Shown one piece after another: positions 56,579 to 64,000 of a stretch of DNA of 64,000 bases. Origin of the DNA: JBGTSJ01 sp041940305. GTDB taxonomy: Bacteria > Planctomycetota > Planctomycetia > Planctomycetales > Planctomycetaceae. The notes below the pieces were generated by a model. It made no database searches and was not told the DNA's origin. It saw nothing but the letters and a program-made list of their open reading frames with translations. The translations under genes were made by a program, and so were the position numbers. Each line of letters begins with the position of its first letter. The stretch's first letter is position 1. The DNA is taken from positions 310,001 through 374,000 of the forward strand of contig JBGTSJ010000001.1 of assembly GCA_041940305.1 (NCBI GenBank), read 5' to 3'.

Positions 56579-56611
56579 CTTCAGGTTGAGCTGAATCAGG
56601 CTGATATCGTA

Positions 56612-57040
56612 TCAGGCCTTCGGCTCGGGAGCGGTCTGGCCGGGTTCGGCCGGCGGCTCCGGTGCGTCTTCGACGGCCGGCGGCGGAGCCTGATTGCTGT
56701 TGGGCGCCGGGCTGTAGTTGCTGCCGGTCTGGCCGCACGGGGCACAGGCGGAGCCGCAGGGGGTGCTGCTGCACGGAGCACAGTGGCTCGCGCACTGCAC
56801 CGTGCGAGGAGCGCAGCAGGTCGCGGCCGGAGCGCAGGTCGAGCAAGCCGACTGAGCGCACGGGCTGCAGGCGGACTGCTGAGCGCAGGGGCTGCAGTGG
56901 CTGGCCTGGATGGTGTGGCACTGCGTCTGGCAGCGCGCCTGACGGAAGCAGCACTCATCGTCGTCGTCCGCATGCACCTGCGGAGCCAGGACGGCCATCA
57001 GGGCCGCCAACGCAGAAGCCGTCAACAGTCGTTGCAACAT
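56612..57040 (-). CDS. Exported cysteine-rich repeat protein
   Basis: This 142-residue protein has a signal peptide (LTASALAALMAVLAPQVHAD). About 80 residues follow in which roughly every third or fourth residue is Cys (CSPCAQQSACSPCAQSACST), then a Pro/Glu-rich acidic tail. The dense Cys could form a metal-binding or disulfide-linked shell. I do not know a family for it. GAGGAG precedes the ATG at 57040 and a good terminator follows, so it is a single-gene transcript. Confidence 0.78.
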   Translation of the reverse strand: MLQRLLTASALAALMAVLAPQVHADDDDECCFRQARCQTQCHTIQASHCSPCAQQSACSPCAQSACSTCAPAATCCAPRTVQCASHCAPCSSTPCGSACAPCGQTGSNYSPAPNSNQAPPPAVEDAPEPPAEPGQTAPEPKA

Positions 57041-57344
57041 GGTCTCACTCCTCGTTGGTTCCGTCTCGGATCAGAGGGGTAAACTCCTGAGAGGCCGTTC
57101 CGAGCTCTGATGATGCGACCGCTCAGCTCCGTTCAAACTCCTGCCGACGACATTACGGTCTGGCGAGACAGGTGCTCTGCACAAACCTTGTCGATCACGG
57201 CGAATCTGCGGGATACAATAGTGGCCGCGCCCCTGATGTCAAACCATCCCCCGCCCTGGATCAGGGGCTCCTGCAATCTTTATGTCATCGCGGTTTCACC
57301 GCTTGACGGAGCGGCGCAGGCTGCTCCGGACCGCCGGCTCACGC
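57041..57344. other. Divergent intergenic region upstream of folP
   Basis: This region holds the promoters of the Cys-rich gene (minus) and folP (plus). A TTGTCG (57188-57193) followed by GATACA (57212-57217) at an 18-bp spacing is a weak sigma-70 candidate for folP. The folP frame is open up to 57282, an alternative start. Confidence 0.35.
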
Positions 57345-58223
57345 ATGCACGATCTACGAACCTGGAATATTCACGGCCGGGAACGCCCCACCGGCGCCGC
57401 CCCCCTGCTGATGGGAATCCTCAACGTCACGCCCGACAGCTTCTCGGACGGAGGCCACTGGCACGCCTGCGACCGCGCCGTCGAGCATGGCCTGGAACTG
57501 GCCGAGGCTGGGGCCGACATTCTCGACGTCGGCGGTGAATCGACCCGGCCGGGCGCTGAGCCGGTGCCGCTGGATGAAGAACTGCGGCGCGTGGTTCCCG
57601 TGATCGAACGCCTGCGGCCCCGCTGCCAGACCCTGATCTCCATCGACACTTACAAGGCCGAAGTGGCGCGGCAGGCGCTGCAGGCGGGGGCGGACATCGT
57701 CAACGACATCTCGGGACTGACGTTCGACGCCGACATGCCGGCCGTCTGCGCGGCGAGCGGCTGCGGCGTGATCTGCATGCACATCCGCGGGACCCCCCGG
57801 ACGATGCAGCAGGACCCGCGATATGACGACGTGGTGGGCGAGATCATCCGCTATTTTGAAAAGCGGCTGGACGCGTTGGAGTCGGCGGGCGTCGCGCGGA
57901 GTCGCGTTGTCCTCGATCCCGGGATCGGTTTCGGGAAAACGGCCGAGCACAACCTGGAGATCCTCGCTCACATCGGAGACTTCCGGGCATTGGGGCGTCC
58001 GGTGCTGATCGGGCACTCGCGCAAAGGGTTTCTGAAGAAACTGCTCGGCCGTCCTATCGATGAACGCTCCAGCGGGACCATCGGAGTGGCGATCGCGGCC
58101 GCCATGCAGTCGGCCGACATCCTGCGAATCCACGAGGTGACTTCTGTGCGCGATGCGATCGTCGCCTGGCAAGCCGTGGCATCACGGATCGATCAAACGC
58201 CGGAAAACTTGAACAGGAGGTAA
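57345..58223 (+). CDS. folP: Dihydropteroate synthase
   Basis: FolP joins 6-hydroxymethyl-dihydropterin diphosphate to p-aminobenzoate in folate synthesis and is the sulfonamide target. The 292-residue product has MGILNVTPDSFSDGG near 24, DVGGESTRPGAEPV near 60, SIDTYKAEVARQAL, VNDISGL and MHIRGTPRTMQ, then LDPGIGFGKTAEHN and GHSRKGFL. All substrate-binding motifs are intact. The start at 57345 was chosen for family length; 57282 is possible. Its TAA lies inside an inverted-repeat arm that also holds the stop of the convergent MFS gene. Confidence 0.93.
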   Translation: MHDLRTWNIHGRERPTGAAPLLMGILNVTPDSFSDGGHWHACDRAVEHGLELAEAGADILDVGGESTRPGAEPVPLDEELRRVVPVIERLRPRCQTLISIDTYKAEVARQALQAGADIVNDISGLTFDADMPAVCAASGCGVICMHIRGTPRTMQQDPRYDDVVGEIIRYFEKRLDALESAGVARSRVVLDPGIGFGKTAEHNLEILAHIGDFRALGRPVLIGHSRKGFLKKLLGRPIDERSSGTIGVAIAAAMQSADILRIHEVTSVRDAIVAWQAVASRIDQTPENLNRR

Positions 58224-58371
58224 CGGAGAGAACATAGGAAACAGAGGAGCGTTTAGCCCCGGCCCATCGGGCCGGGCGTCCGGCACGCGTCTCACCGGTC
58301 AAGACTGCTCACAGCGCAGCATCGGCATCCCTCCCGAATATCCTCTGTTCTCTCCGTTACCTCCTGTTCAA
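58209..58371. repeat. Inverted repeat spanning the stops of folP and the MFS gene
   Basis: Two perfectly complementary 26-bp arms (58209-58234 and 58346-58371) flank about 111 bp. Each contains AACAGGAGGTAACGGAGAG or its complement. The folP stop lies in the first arm and the MFS stop in the second. It could form a long hairpin acting as a two-way terminator, or be a mobile palindromic element. Confidence 0.85.
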
Positions 58372-59639
58372 TTATCCGATTTCGGCCTCCGCCCCCAGCA
58401 GGTGAGGAGGACCAGGAAGGCGGCGAGCGGGCCGAGGCCGATGGCGGTGACGATCCACGGTTTAAGGTCGGGCGTCTGCTCGAGGACGCGGCCGATCCAG
58501 CGATGGAAGAAGAACAGCAGACCCCAGGTCGAGAACGCCAGCGTGCCGCCGACTTTCCCCTGATGCCGGGCCGAGATCTCCTGATTGAGCGAGTAGTAGA
58601 TCGGAAACAGTCCCAGCGAACCGAACGCGACGCACAGCAGTGCCCCGATGAACAGCGGGCCGCGCGGGAGGAACTCGGCCGGGATGACGAACGAGGCCAG
58701 CAGGCCGCAGCCCAGGAAGACCGTCATCCGCGCGGTATGCACGTTCCAGCCGCGCTGCGACAACCGCTGGGTCAGCCATCCCGCGAATAAGGCCCCCGCA
58801 AACGTGAGCACGTAGTAAATCGTGGTGAAGACCTGCAGGAACTCTTGCGAGTACTCGCGTTCCTCGACCAGCCAGATCGGGAGCCAGACGCGGATGTAAT
58901 GCCACACCAGGTTGATGCCGCACACTACGAACAGCAGCAGCCACCAGCGCCGCGTGACGAACACCTGCCAGAAGGGGATTTCCTGCAGTTCGCGGTCCTC
59001 GCCTGGACCGGCGCCGGTTTCGTTGGTCTGGATGACGGGCCGCCGCAGGTCTTCCTCCTGCACCATCAGCAGCCAGGCGATCGCCCAGGGGACTCCCAGT
59101 CCCCCGACGATGAAGAACGCCCAGCGCCAGTGCTCGGGCCAGTGGATCAGGATGGCGAGGACCAGCAGCGGCGTGAGCACCGCGCCGACGGACGCCCCGC
59201 TCTGCAGAATGCTGTTGCCGAGCGTCCGCATGGCGGGCTTGAAGTTCCGCTGCGTGGTCCGCAGGGAACAGGGCCAGTGTCCCGCCTCGAACAGCGCGAC
59301 GAGGAACTGACAGACGCTCAGTGCCAGAACCGTCTCCACAATCCCGCACGCCGCACTGGCTGCGGAGAACGCCAGCACTACGAATGCGAACAGCCAGCGG
59401 ACGCTGAGCCAGTCGGCCAGCACGCCGAACAGCAGGCCGCCGAGTGCGAAGCCGATGGCGAACCAGCCGTTGACGTCGCCGTAGGTCTGATCATTGAGGC
59501 CGAATGCCTCCTTGATCGGAGTTGCATTCTGATTGAACGCAAAGCGATTGGCGTAGTTCAGCAGCGTCCCCGAAAACAGCACCGCGCACAACCCCCAGGT
59601 CCATGCCATTGAACGGGGCGGCGGAGCGGATTGAGACAT
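58368..59639 (-). CDS. MFS transporter, anion:cation symporter type
   Basis: This 423-residue permease has twelve predicted transmembrane helices and the motifs of the ACS/hexuronate family (ExuT, GudP): YANRFAFNQNATPIKEAF near 29, GWFAIGFALGGLLFGVLADW near 58, and ALFEAGHWPCSLRTTQRNF near 115. It probably imports an organic acid or sugar acid. The FAH-family hydrolase upstream on the same strand could act on the imported compound, which is inference. An inverted repeat lies between the two genes. Confidence 0.87.
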   Translation of the reverse strand: MSQSAPPPRSMAWTWGLCAVLFSGTLLNYANRFAFNQNATPIKEAFGLNDQTYGDVNGWFAIGFALGGLLFGVLADWLSVRWLFAFVVLAFSAASAACGIVETVLALSVCQFLVALFEAGHWPCSLRTTQRNFKPAMRTLGNSILQSGASVGAVLTPLLVLAILIHWPEHWRWAFFIVGGLGVPWAIAWLLMVQEEDLRRPVIQTNETGAGPGEDRELQEIPFWQVFVTRRWWLLLFVVCGINLVWHYIRVWLPIWLVEEREYSQEFLQVFTTIYYVLTFAGALFAGWLTQRLSQRGWNVHTARMTVFLGCGLLASFVIPAEFLPRGPLFIGALLCVAFGSLGLFPIYYSLNQEISARHQGKVGGTLAFSTWGLLFFFHRWIGRVLEQTPDLKPWIVTAIGLGPLAAFLVLLTCWGRRPKSDN

Positions 59640-59680
59640 GTGATCCAGTCAAAAAAACGGACCGCGGATGAGGAGTCGAT

Positions 59681-59781
59681 AGGGAACCGCGAAAAGGGCG
59701 AAAATCGCGAAAGGACCAATCAGGTGATCAGGCATTGCAGCCCGCTTCTTTCGCAGATTTCGCAACTTTCGCGGTTCCCCT
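59681..59781. repeat. Inverted repeat with GAAA-periodic arms
   Basis: Arm one (59681-59716) begins AGGGAACCGCGAAAAGG and arm two (59745-59781) ends with its complement, TTTCGCGGTTCCCCT. Both arms repeat GCGAAA at about 10-bp intervals. It lies between the FAH-hydrolase stop and the MFS start and could fold into a long hairpin. Confidence 0.75.
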
Positions 59782-59794
59782 CTACCCTGGCACT

Positions 59795-60601
59795 CTACAC
59801 CTGCTCTTCGATCACCGGATTCGTCAACTGCCCGATGCCGTCGATTTCGATGGTGACCTCGTCGCCCGGTTGCAGGAAGACCGGAGGCGTGCGGGCTCCG
59901 CCGACGCCGTGAGGCGTGCCGGTGAGGATGACCGTCCCGCGATTGAGCAGCGTGCTGCCGCTGAGGAACTCGATCAGAGTCGGGACGTCGAAGATCATGT
60001 CGTCGGTGCGCCAGTCCTGCATCGTCTGGCCGTTGAGGATTGTGCGGATCGACAGGTCATTGGGATTGGGGATCTCGTCGGCCGTCACCAGGCAGGGACC
60101 GAGCGGGCAGAACGTGGCGAACGTCTTGCCGCGGCACCACTGTCCCCCTCCCCACTTCATCTGCCAGTCGCGGGCCGAGACGTCGTTGGCGCACGTGTAG
60201 CCGAGGACGTACTGCAGCGCATCGGCGCGCGACACGTTCTGGCAGGCGCGGCCGATCACAACGGCCAGTTCGCATTCATAGTCCACCGCGTCGCTGCGGA
60301 GCTTGCGTGGCAGCACGATCGGATCGCCCGGGTTCTGGATCGCGGACGAGGTCTTCATAAAAACCACCGGCTGCTCGGGGATCGCCTGCTTCCCTTCCTC
60401 CGCATGCCGGCGATAGTTGAGCCCGATGCAGATGATGTCGGTCGGCACCAGCGGTGCGAGGAGCTTATGCACGTCGGCGGCGACGCCGGTGTCTTCGTGC
60501 TTCCCGAATAAACCGCCCGCCAGGCGAGTAGCGGACCCGTCGGCGTGCTGGCAGCCGTATTCGCTGCCGCCGGATGAGGTTTGATAGCGGATGATCTTCA
60601 T
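59795..60601 (-). CDS. Fumarylacetoacetate hydrolase-family protein
   Basis: FAH-fold enzymes cleave or decarboxylate acylpyruvates and related keto acids with Mg. This 268-residue product has IICIGLNYRRHAEEGKQ near 56, the metal-site pattern DYECELAVVIGRACQNV near 108, the loop NDVSARDWQMKWGGGQWCRGK, and the end of the fold with LTGTPHGVGGARTPP. It is probably cytoplasmic. The MFS permease downstream on the same strand might supply its substrate. Which keto acid it uses is not visible. Confidence 0.9.
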   Translation of the reverse strand: MKIIRYQTSSGGSEYGCQHADGSATRLAGGLFGKHEDTGVAADVHKLLAPLVPTDIICIGLNYRRHAEEGKQAIPEQPVVFMKTSSAIQNPGDPIVLPRKLRSDAVDYECELAVVIGRACQNVSRADALQYVLGYTCANDVSARDWQMKWGGGQWCRGKTFATFCPLGPCLVTADEIPNPNDLSIRTILNGQTMQDWRTDDMIFDVPTLIEFLSGSTLLNRGTVILTGTPHGVGGARTPPVFLQPGDEVTIEIDGIGQLTNPVIEEQV

Positions 60602-60780
60602 ATGCTCAGATCTGGAGTGCGCTGGTGCGTCAGAGAGATATCGTCGAACGGGAGCACACTATACGGGACCGGCCGTGACGGGTCACCAATGCGCGATTGA
60701 TGGCACATCACTGCGAGCTTCCGTTCGCTTCGCTATACTCCTGGTTCGTCGCAGACTCACCGGAACAGGACGCGATCTTA

Positions 60781-61518
60781 ATGACCTGGACGCAACGCTG
60801 CCTTGCAGCGCTCGGGGCGGCCCTGCTCACCGGAGTCGTTACTGCTGCCGAACCTGCTCAGCAGGAGCCGCAGCAGCCGGCTCGGCTCCAGCGCTCAATC
60901 GTCGTCGAACTTGATTACCTGATCTATCTGCCCGACGGTTACGAGAATCAGGAGTCGTGGCCCCTGCTGTTGTTTCTGCACGGTTCCGGAGAGCGCGGCA
61001 GCGATCTGGAACTGGTGAAGGTGCATGGTCCACCCAAGCTGATCTCGCAGGGTCAGAGTTTTCCCATGATCGTCGTCTCGCCGCAGTGCCCGACGGACGA
61101 ACGCTGGCAACCGGTTACCCTCTCCGCCCTGCTGGATGAGATCGAGGAGCGGTACCATGTCGATCCTGACCGGATTTACGTTACGGGCCTGAGCATGGGA
61201 GGTTTCGGCACCTGGGCGCTGGCCGAGTTCTCGCCGGAGCGTTTTGCCGCAGTCGCTCCGATCTGCGGTGGAGGGGAGAAGTTCTGGGCGCGCCGGATCG
61301 GAGGCCTGCCGGTGTGGGCGTTTCATGGAGACCGGGATGCCGGCGTCCCTGTCGAGCGCACGCTGCAGATGATCGAGGCGCTGCGGGAAAAGGGGGGAGA
61401 GCCGCGGGTGACGATCTATCCGGGCGTCGAGCACGACTCGTGGACGCAGACGTACGCGAATCTGAAACTGTATGAGTGGCTGCTGGCGCATCGCCGCCGC
61501 GACGCAGTGGCGGAGTGA
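60781..61518 (+). CDS. Exported alpha/beta hydrolase, esterase-like
   Basis: This 245-residue protein has a signal peptide (LAALGAALLTGVVTAAEP) and an alpha/beta hydrolase domain with the oxyanion segment LLLFLHGSGERG, nucleophile Ser138 in GLSMGG, the acid in HGDRDAGVP and the final His in GVEHDSW. It resembles feruloyl-esterase/phospholipase-carboxylesterase proteins that work on polysaccharide esters. The ATG at 60781 opens the signal peptide. It is followed 35 bp later by the threonine aldolase gene, probably one transcript. Confidence 0.87.
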   Translation: MTWTQRCLAALGAALLTGVVTAAEPAQQEPQQPARLQRSIVVELDYLIYLPDGYENQESWPLLLFLHGSGERGSDLELVKVHGPPKLISQGQSFPMIVVSPQCPTDERWQPVTLSALLDEIEERYHVDPDRIYVTGLSMGGFGTWALAEFSPERFAAVAPICGGGEKFWARRIGGLPVWAFHGDRDAGVPVERTLQMIEALREKGGEPRVTIYPGVEHDSWTQTYANLKLYEWLLAHRRRDAVAE

Positions 61519-61553
61519 CCTGACGGGGCCATCGAAATGAGCGGGAGAGGATT

Positions 61554-62651
61554 GTGAACGATACGGTTGAACTGCGAAGCGACACCTATACGCGGCCGTC
61601 GGCAGGAATGCGCAGGGCCATCGCCGAGGCGATCGTGGGGGATGACATGGTCGGCGAGGATCCGACCTGCAATGCGCTCGAGGGGCGGATGGCGGCGCTG
61701 CTCGGCAAGGAAGCGGCCGTCTTCGCCTGCTCGGGGACGCAGTCAAACCAGATGGCCGTCTGGACGCACTGCGGCAGCGGCGACGAACTGCTGATCGAAG
61801 AGACCGGCCATATCGCGAACTACGAAGCCGGTGCGCCGGCGGCCCTCAGCGGTGCGAGCGCCCGCCGCATCCGGGGCCGCGGCGGACTGCTGGATCTCGA
61901 CGACCTCAAGAACTCGCTCCGCCCGCCGAACCTGCACTTCTCGCCGACGCGCCTGCTCTGCCTGGAAAACTCCACCAACCTGGGAGGCGGGCGCACCTAT
62001 TCGCTGGAGCAGATCGCCCGCGTCTGCCGGTGGGCTCATGACAACGGGCTCAAAACGCATCTTGACGGCGCGCGGCTGTTCAACGCCTGCGTCGCTCGGG
62101 GCTACTCGGCCCGCGACGTCGCGGCCCACTTCGACACTGTTTCGATCTGCTTCTCGAAGGGACTCGGTTGCCCGATGGGATCCGTCCTGATCGGGTCGCG
62201 CAGTGAGATTCAACGTGCCCGCCGGGCGCGCAAGCTGTTCGGCGGAGCGCTGCGACAGGCCGGCATCCCGGCGGCGGCGTGCCTGTACGCACTCGATCAC
62301 AACATCGACAGGCTGGCGGACGACCATGCCAACGCCCGCACATTCGCAGAGGCAATCGCTGACATTGACGGTATTCATGTGCGGCCCGAGGAGGCGGAAA
62401 CCAACCTGGTCTTCTTTGAAGTCGATCCCGAACGCGGCACGGCCGCGCAGCTCTCTGCCGAGTTGCGGGAGCGCGGGGTAAAGATCAATCCCGCCGGCGG
62501 CACACATCGACTTCGGGCCTGCACGCATCTGGACGTGGACCGCGCGGGCGTGCTCCGGGCCGCCGCAGCAATCCGCGAATGCCTGTCAGGCGGGCTGCGA
62601 TCCTCTCCCGAGATCAGCGCCCCGGCCGGCGCTTATGCCGGAGCGCGGTGA
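61554..62651 (+). CDS. ltaE: L-threonine aldolase
   Basis: This PLP enzyme cleaves L-threonine or allo-threonine to glycine and acetaldehyde. The 365-residue product has LRSDTYTRPSAGMRRAIAEA at the N-terminus, GKEAAVFACSGTQSNQMAVW, HLDGARLFNACVARG near 165 (the His-Asp region) and the PLP Lys202 in CFSKGLGCPMGS. It starts with GTG at 61554, preceded by GGGAGAGG. The next gene encodes a glycolate oxidase subunit, after repeat R2c; a link through glycine and glyoxylate is possible but inferred. Confidence 0.92.
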   Translation: MNDTVELRSDTYTRPSAGMRRAIAEAIVGDDMVGEDPTCNALEGRMAALLGKEAAVFACSGTQSNQMAVWTHCGSGDELLIEETGHIANYEAGAPAALSGASARRIRGRGGLLDLDDLKNSLRPPNLHFSPTRLLCLENSTNLGGGRTYSLEQIARVCRWAHDNGLKTHLDGARLFNACVARGYSARDVAAHFDTVSICFSKGLGCPMGSVLIGSRSEIQRARRARKLFGGALRQAGIPAAACLYALDHNIDRLADDHANARTFAEAIADIDGIHVRPEEAETNLVFFEVDPERGTAAQLSAELRERGVKINPAGGTHRLRACTHLDVDRAGVLRAAAAIRECLSGGLRSSPEISAPAGAYAGAR

Positions 62652-62682
62652 GGCCGCGCGAACGGTGAAGTCACCGTTGATT

Positions 62683-62805
62683 GTCGCAGGCACAGTCCTC
62701 TGTGCCGCCGCTGGGCTGCCTGCAAAACTCGGCGAACTCCGGGAAACACGTCCGCCCCCCCCTCCGCGACAGAAACTTTCTCCTGCACCCGCTCCGAAAT
62801 CGCCG
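62683..62805. repeat. Dispersed repeat R2, copy c
   Basis: This third copy has GTCGCAGGCACAGTCCTCTG, TGCCGCCGCTG, GCGAACTCCGGG and, about 55 bp on, CTCCTGCACCCG as in the 39820 copy. It fills most of the gap between the threonine aldolase and GlcE-like genes. Confidence 0.85.
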
Positions 62806-62873
62806 TCGCGTCAGCCTTTCGCCCTGCGGCGGAATCCGCTATTCCGCTGATTCAGCCAACTTGTTCATCTGTC

Positions 62874-64000
62874 ATGGATTCCGCCGGCGAGACCGCCATT
62901 GACGAGTTCTCCCCGACGACCGCCTCCGAGCTGTCGCGGTGGATGGCGGACAACGCGCGCGACGACCGGCGACCCCTGATGCCGGTCGGCGGCCGCACAG
63001 CGCTGCAATACGGCGGCCCCGTGCTCCGCGATGCCGTCGCCGTCGCCACATCCCGCCTCAACCGCGTGGTCGATTACCCCGCCCGCGACATGACGATCAC
63101 GGTCGAGGCCGGGATTCGCGTCGAAGACCTGCAAAAGCTTCTGGCGAACGAGAGGCAGCGGTTGGCGGTCGACGTCCCTCAGGCCCACCGCGCCACGCTG
63201 GGAGGCGCCATCGCGGCCAACACGAGCGGTCCCGGACGCTTCGGGGCGGGCACCTTCCGCGACTACGTTATCGGCATCTCGGCCGTGGATGGTCAGGGCC
63301 GGCTGTTCTCCGCGGGAGGGCGGGTCGTCAAGAACGTCGCCGGCTATGACCTCTGCAAGCTGCTGATCGGCTCGCTCGGCACGCTGGCCTGCATTTCGCA
63401 GGTCACGCTCAAGCTGCGTCCGGCGCCGGAACGCCGCACCATGGTCTGGGCGACGTTTCCCGACCTGCTGGTGATCGACGGGGCGCTGGAGCGATTGTTG
63501 AAGTCGGAGACACGACCGGCGGCCATTGAGGTGCTGAACCCGAAAGCGGCGTGGCAGTTGAAGTCCGACAGTCCGCCGTCATTGCCGGCGGAGCGACCGG
63601 TGCTCTGCCTGGCGTTTGAAGGGAGCGAGCGGGAAGCGGTGTGGCAGGCCGAACGGGCGCGCGATGAACTCCGGGACGCTTCCGCAGCGGAGATCGTGAT
63701 CCTGGCGGACGACGACGCCGATTCGCTGTACGGAGCGCTGGTCGAATACGAGGCCGCGTCCGACGACCCGCTCACCTTCACTGCGACGCTCCCTCCGTCA
63801 CGCGTCGCCGAGTTCCTGGCCGTGGCGAATGAGTCCGAGATCGCGCTGCAGGCCCATGCCGGCAACGGCGTCGTCATCGGCCACTTGCCAGACCGGTTCG
63901 CCGATCCCCGCGCCGCGGCAACTCTGCTCGATCCCCTGCGGCTGCACGCGGAACGTCACGGCGGCGCACTCGTCATCCTGAGTTGCGATCCCGAATGGAG
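62874..64000 (+). CDS. Glycolate oxidase subunit GlcE-like FAD-binding protein (3' truncated)
   Basis: The window ends inside this gene, after 375 codons. Glycolate oxidase GlcDEF oxidises glycolate to glyoxylate; GlcE carries an FAD-binding type 4 domain. Visible motifs are PLMPVGGRTALQYGG near 34, DMTITVEAGIRVEDLQKLLA near 69, ATLGGAIAANTSGPGRFGAG near 106 and KNVAGYDLCKLLIGSLGTLA near 152, which fit GlcE better than GlcD because the N-terminal part is short. No GlcD gene is visible upstream; it may lie beyond the window. No strong ribosome site precedes ATG 62874. Confidence 0.85.
   Translation, partial: MDSAGETAIDEFSPTTASELSRWMADNARDDRRPLMPVGGRTALQYGGPVLRDAVAVATSRLNRVVDYPARDMTITVEAGIRVEDLQKLLANERQRLAVDVPQAHRATLGGAIAANTSGPGRFGAGTFRDYVIGISAVDGQGRLFSAGGRVVKNVAGYDLCKLLIGSLGTLACISQVTLKLRPAPERRTMVWATFPDLLVIDGALERLLKSETRPAAIEVLNPKAAWQLKSDSPPSLPAERPVLCLAFEGSEREAVWQAERARDELRDASAAEIVILADDDADSLYGALVEYEAASDDPLTFTATLPPSRVAEFLAVANESEIALQAHAGNGVVIGHLPDRFADPRAAATLLDPLRLHAERHGGALVILSCDPEW

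Noticed and set aside
62635..62902. Short open frames between the threonine aldolase and GlcE-like genes
   Set aside because: They read through repeat R2c and share the GTVLCA peptide with the two other copies, so they reflect the element, not a gene.

Overview
The window looks like a chromosomal segment of a GC-rich planctomycete. The case rests on family content: a DUF1501 protein beside a very large PSD1-type (DUF1549/DUF1553) c-type cytochrome protein, a DUF1559 pilin-like protein followed by a small lipoprotein, a Uma2-type protein, EF-hand-like Asp-rich repeats in exported proteins, several conserved planctomycete genes of unknown function, and short interspersed palindromic repeats in the intergenic DNA. 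No species can be named from this.

Layout. 1-363 is the end of a SecF-type translocase gene. 474-6247 (minus) is a PSD1/DUF1501/Tat-signal cluster. 6581-8877 (plus) is an SDR reductase translationally coupled to a YdiF/Pct-type CoA-transferase. 8955-10775 (minus) is a secreted double-PDZ protein with calcium-loop repeats. 11281-16065 is a cell-shape operon, mreB-mreC-mreD-PBP2. 16204-18559 (minus) holds a DUF151 nuclease-like protein, a DUF2237 protein and two unknowns. 18794-26912 (plus) holds a beta-CASP metallo-hydrolase, a vWA lipoprotein, a second metallo-hydrolase, two membrane proteins and a HerA-like ATPase. 27102-28660 is the DUF1559/lipoprotein pair. 28695-30092 is a sigma-54 response regulator with a TTG start. 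30467-35815 holds a PHP-domain protein, a VKOR-DsbA fusion, a frameshifted small membrane protein and a polysaccharide-export lipoprotein with a conserved lipoprotein neighbour. 36066-44547 holds pterin dehydratase, YHS-like and thioredoxin proteins, a glucose/sorbosone dehydrogenase fused to a heme-binding region, a peroxiredoxin and an LRR protein. 45064-52392 is an outer-membrane block: recO, a BamD-like TPR protein and LptE on minus, and kdsD plus a 1027-residue LptA/LptC-like protein on plus. 52572-57040 holds a 39-residue zinc ribbon, a PH-like membrane protein, Uma2, a TlpA-like protein and a Cys-rich protein. 57345-64000 holds folP, an MFS transporter, an FAH-family hydrolase, an esterase, L-threonine aldolase and the start of a GlcE-like glycolate oxidase subunit.

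How the genes fit together. Envelope biogenesis is the main theme: SecF export, MreBCD/PBP2 wall elongation, KdsD and Lpt-type lipopolysaccharide transport, BamD-like assembly, polysaccharide export and VKOR-DsbA disulfide formation. Redox and catabolic genes are scattered between. There is no CRISPR array, rRNA, recognisable tRNA, transposase, integrase or recognisable defence system. The least expected structure is the intergenic DNA: at least six types of short palindromic or inverted-repeat element. Three families are present in two or three copies here, one copy lies in frame inside a coding sequence, and one inverted repeat holds the stop codons of two convergent genes in its arms.
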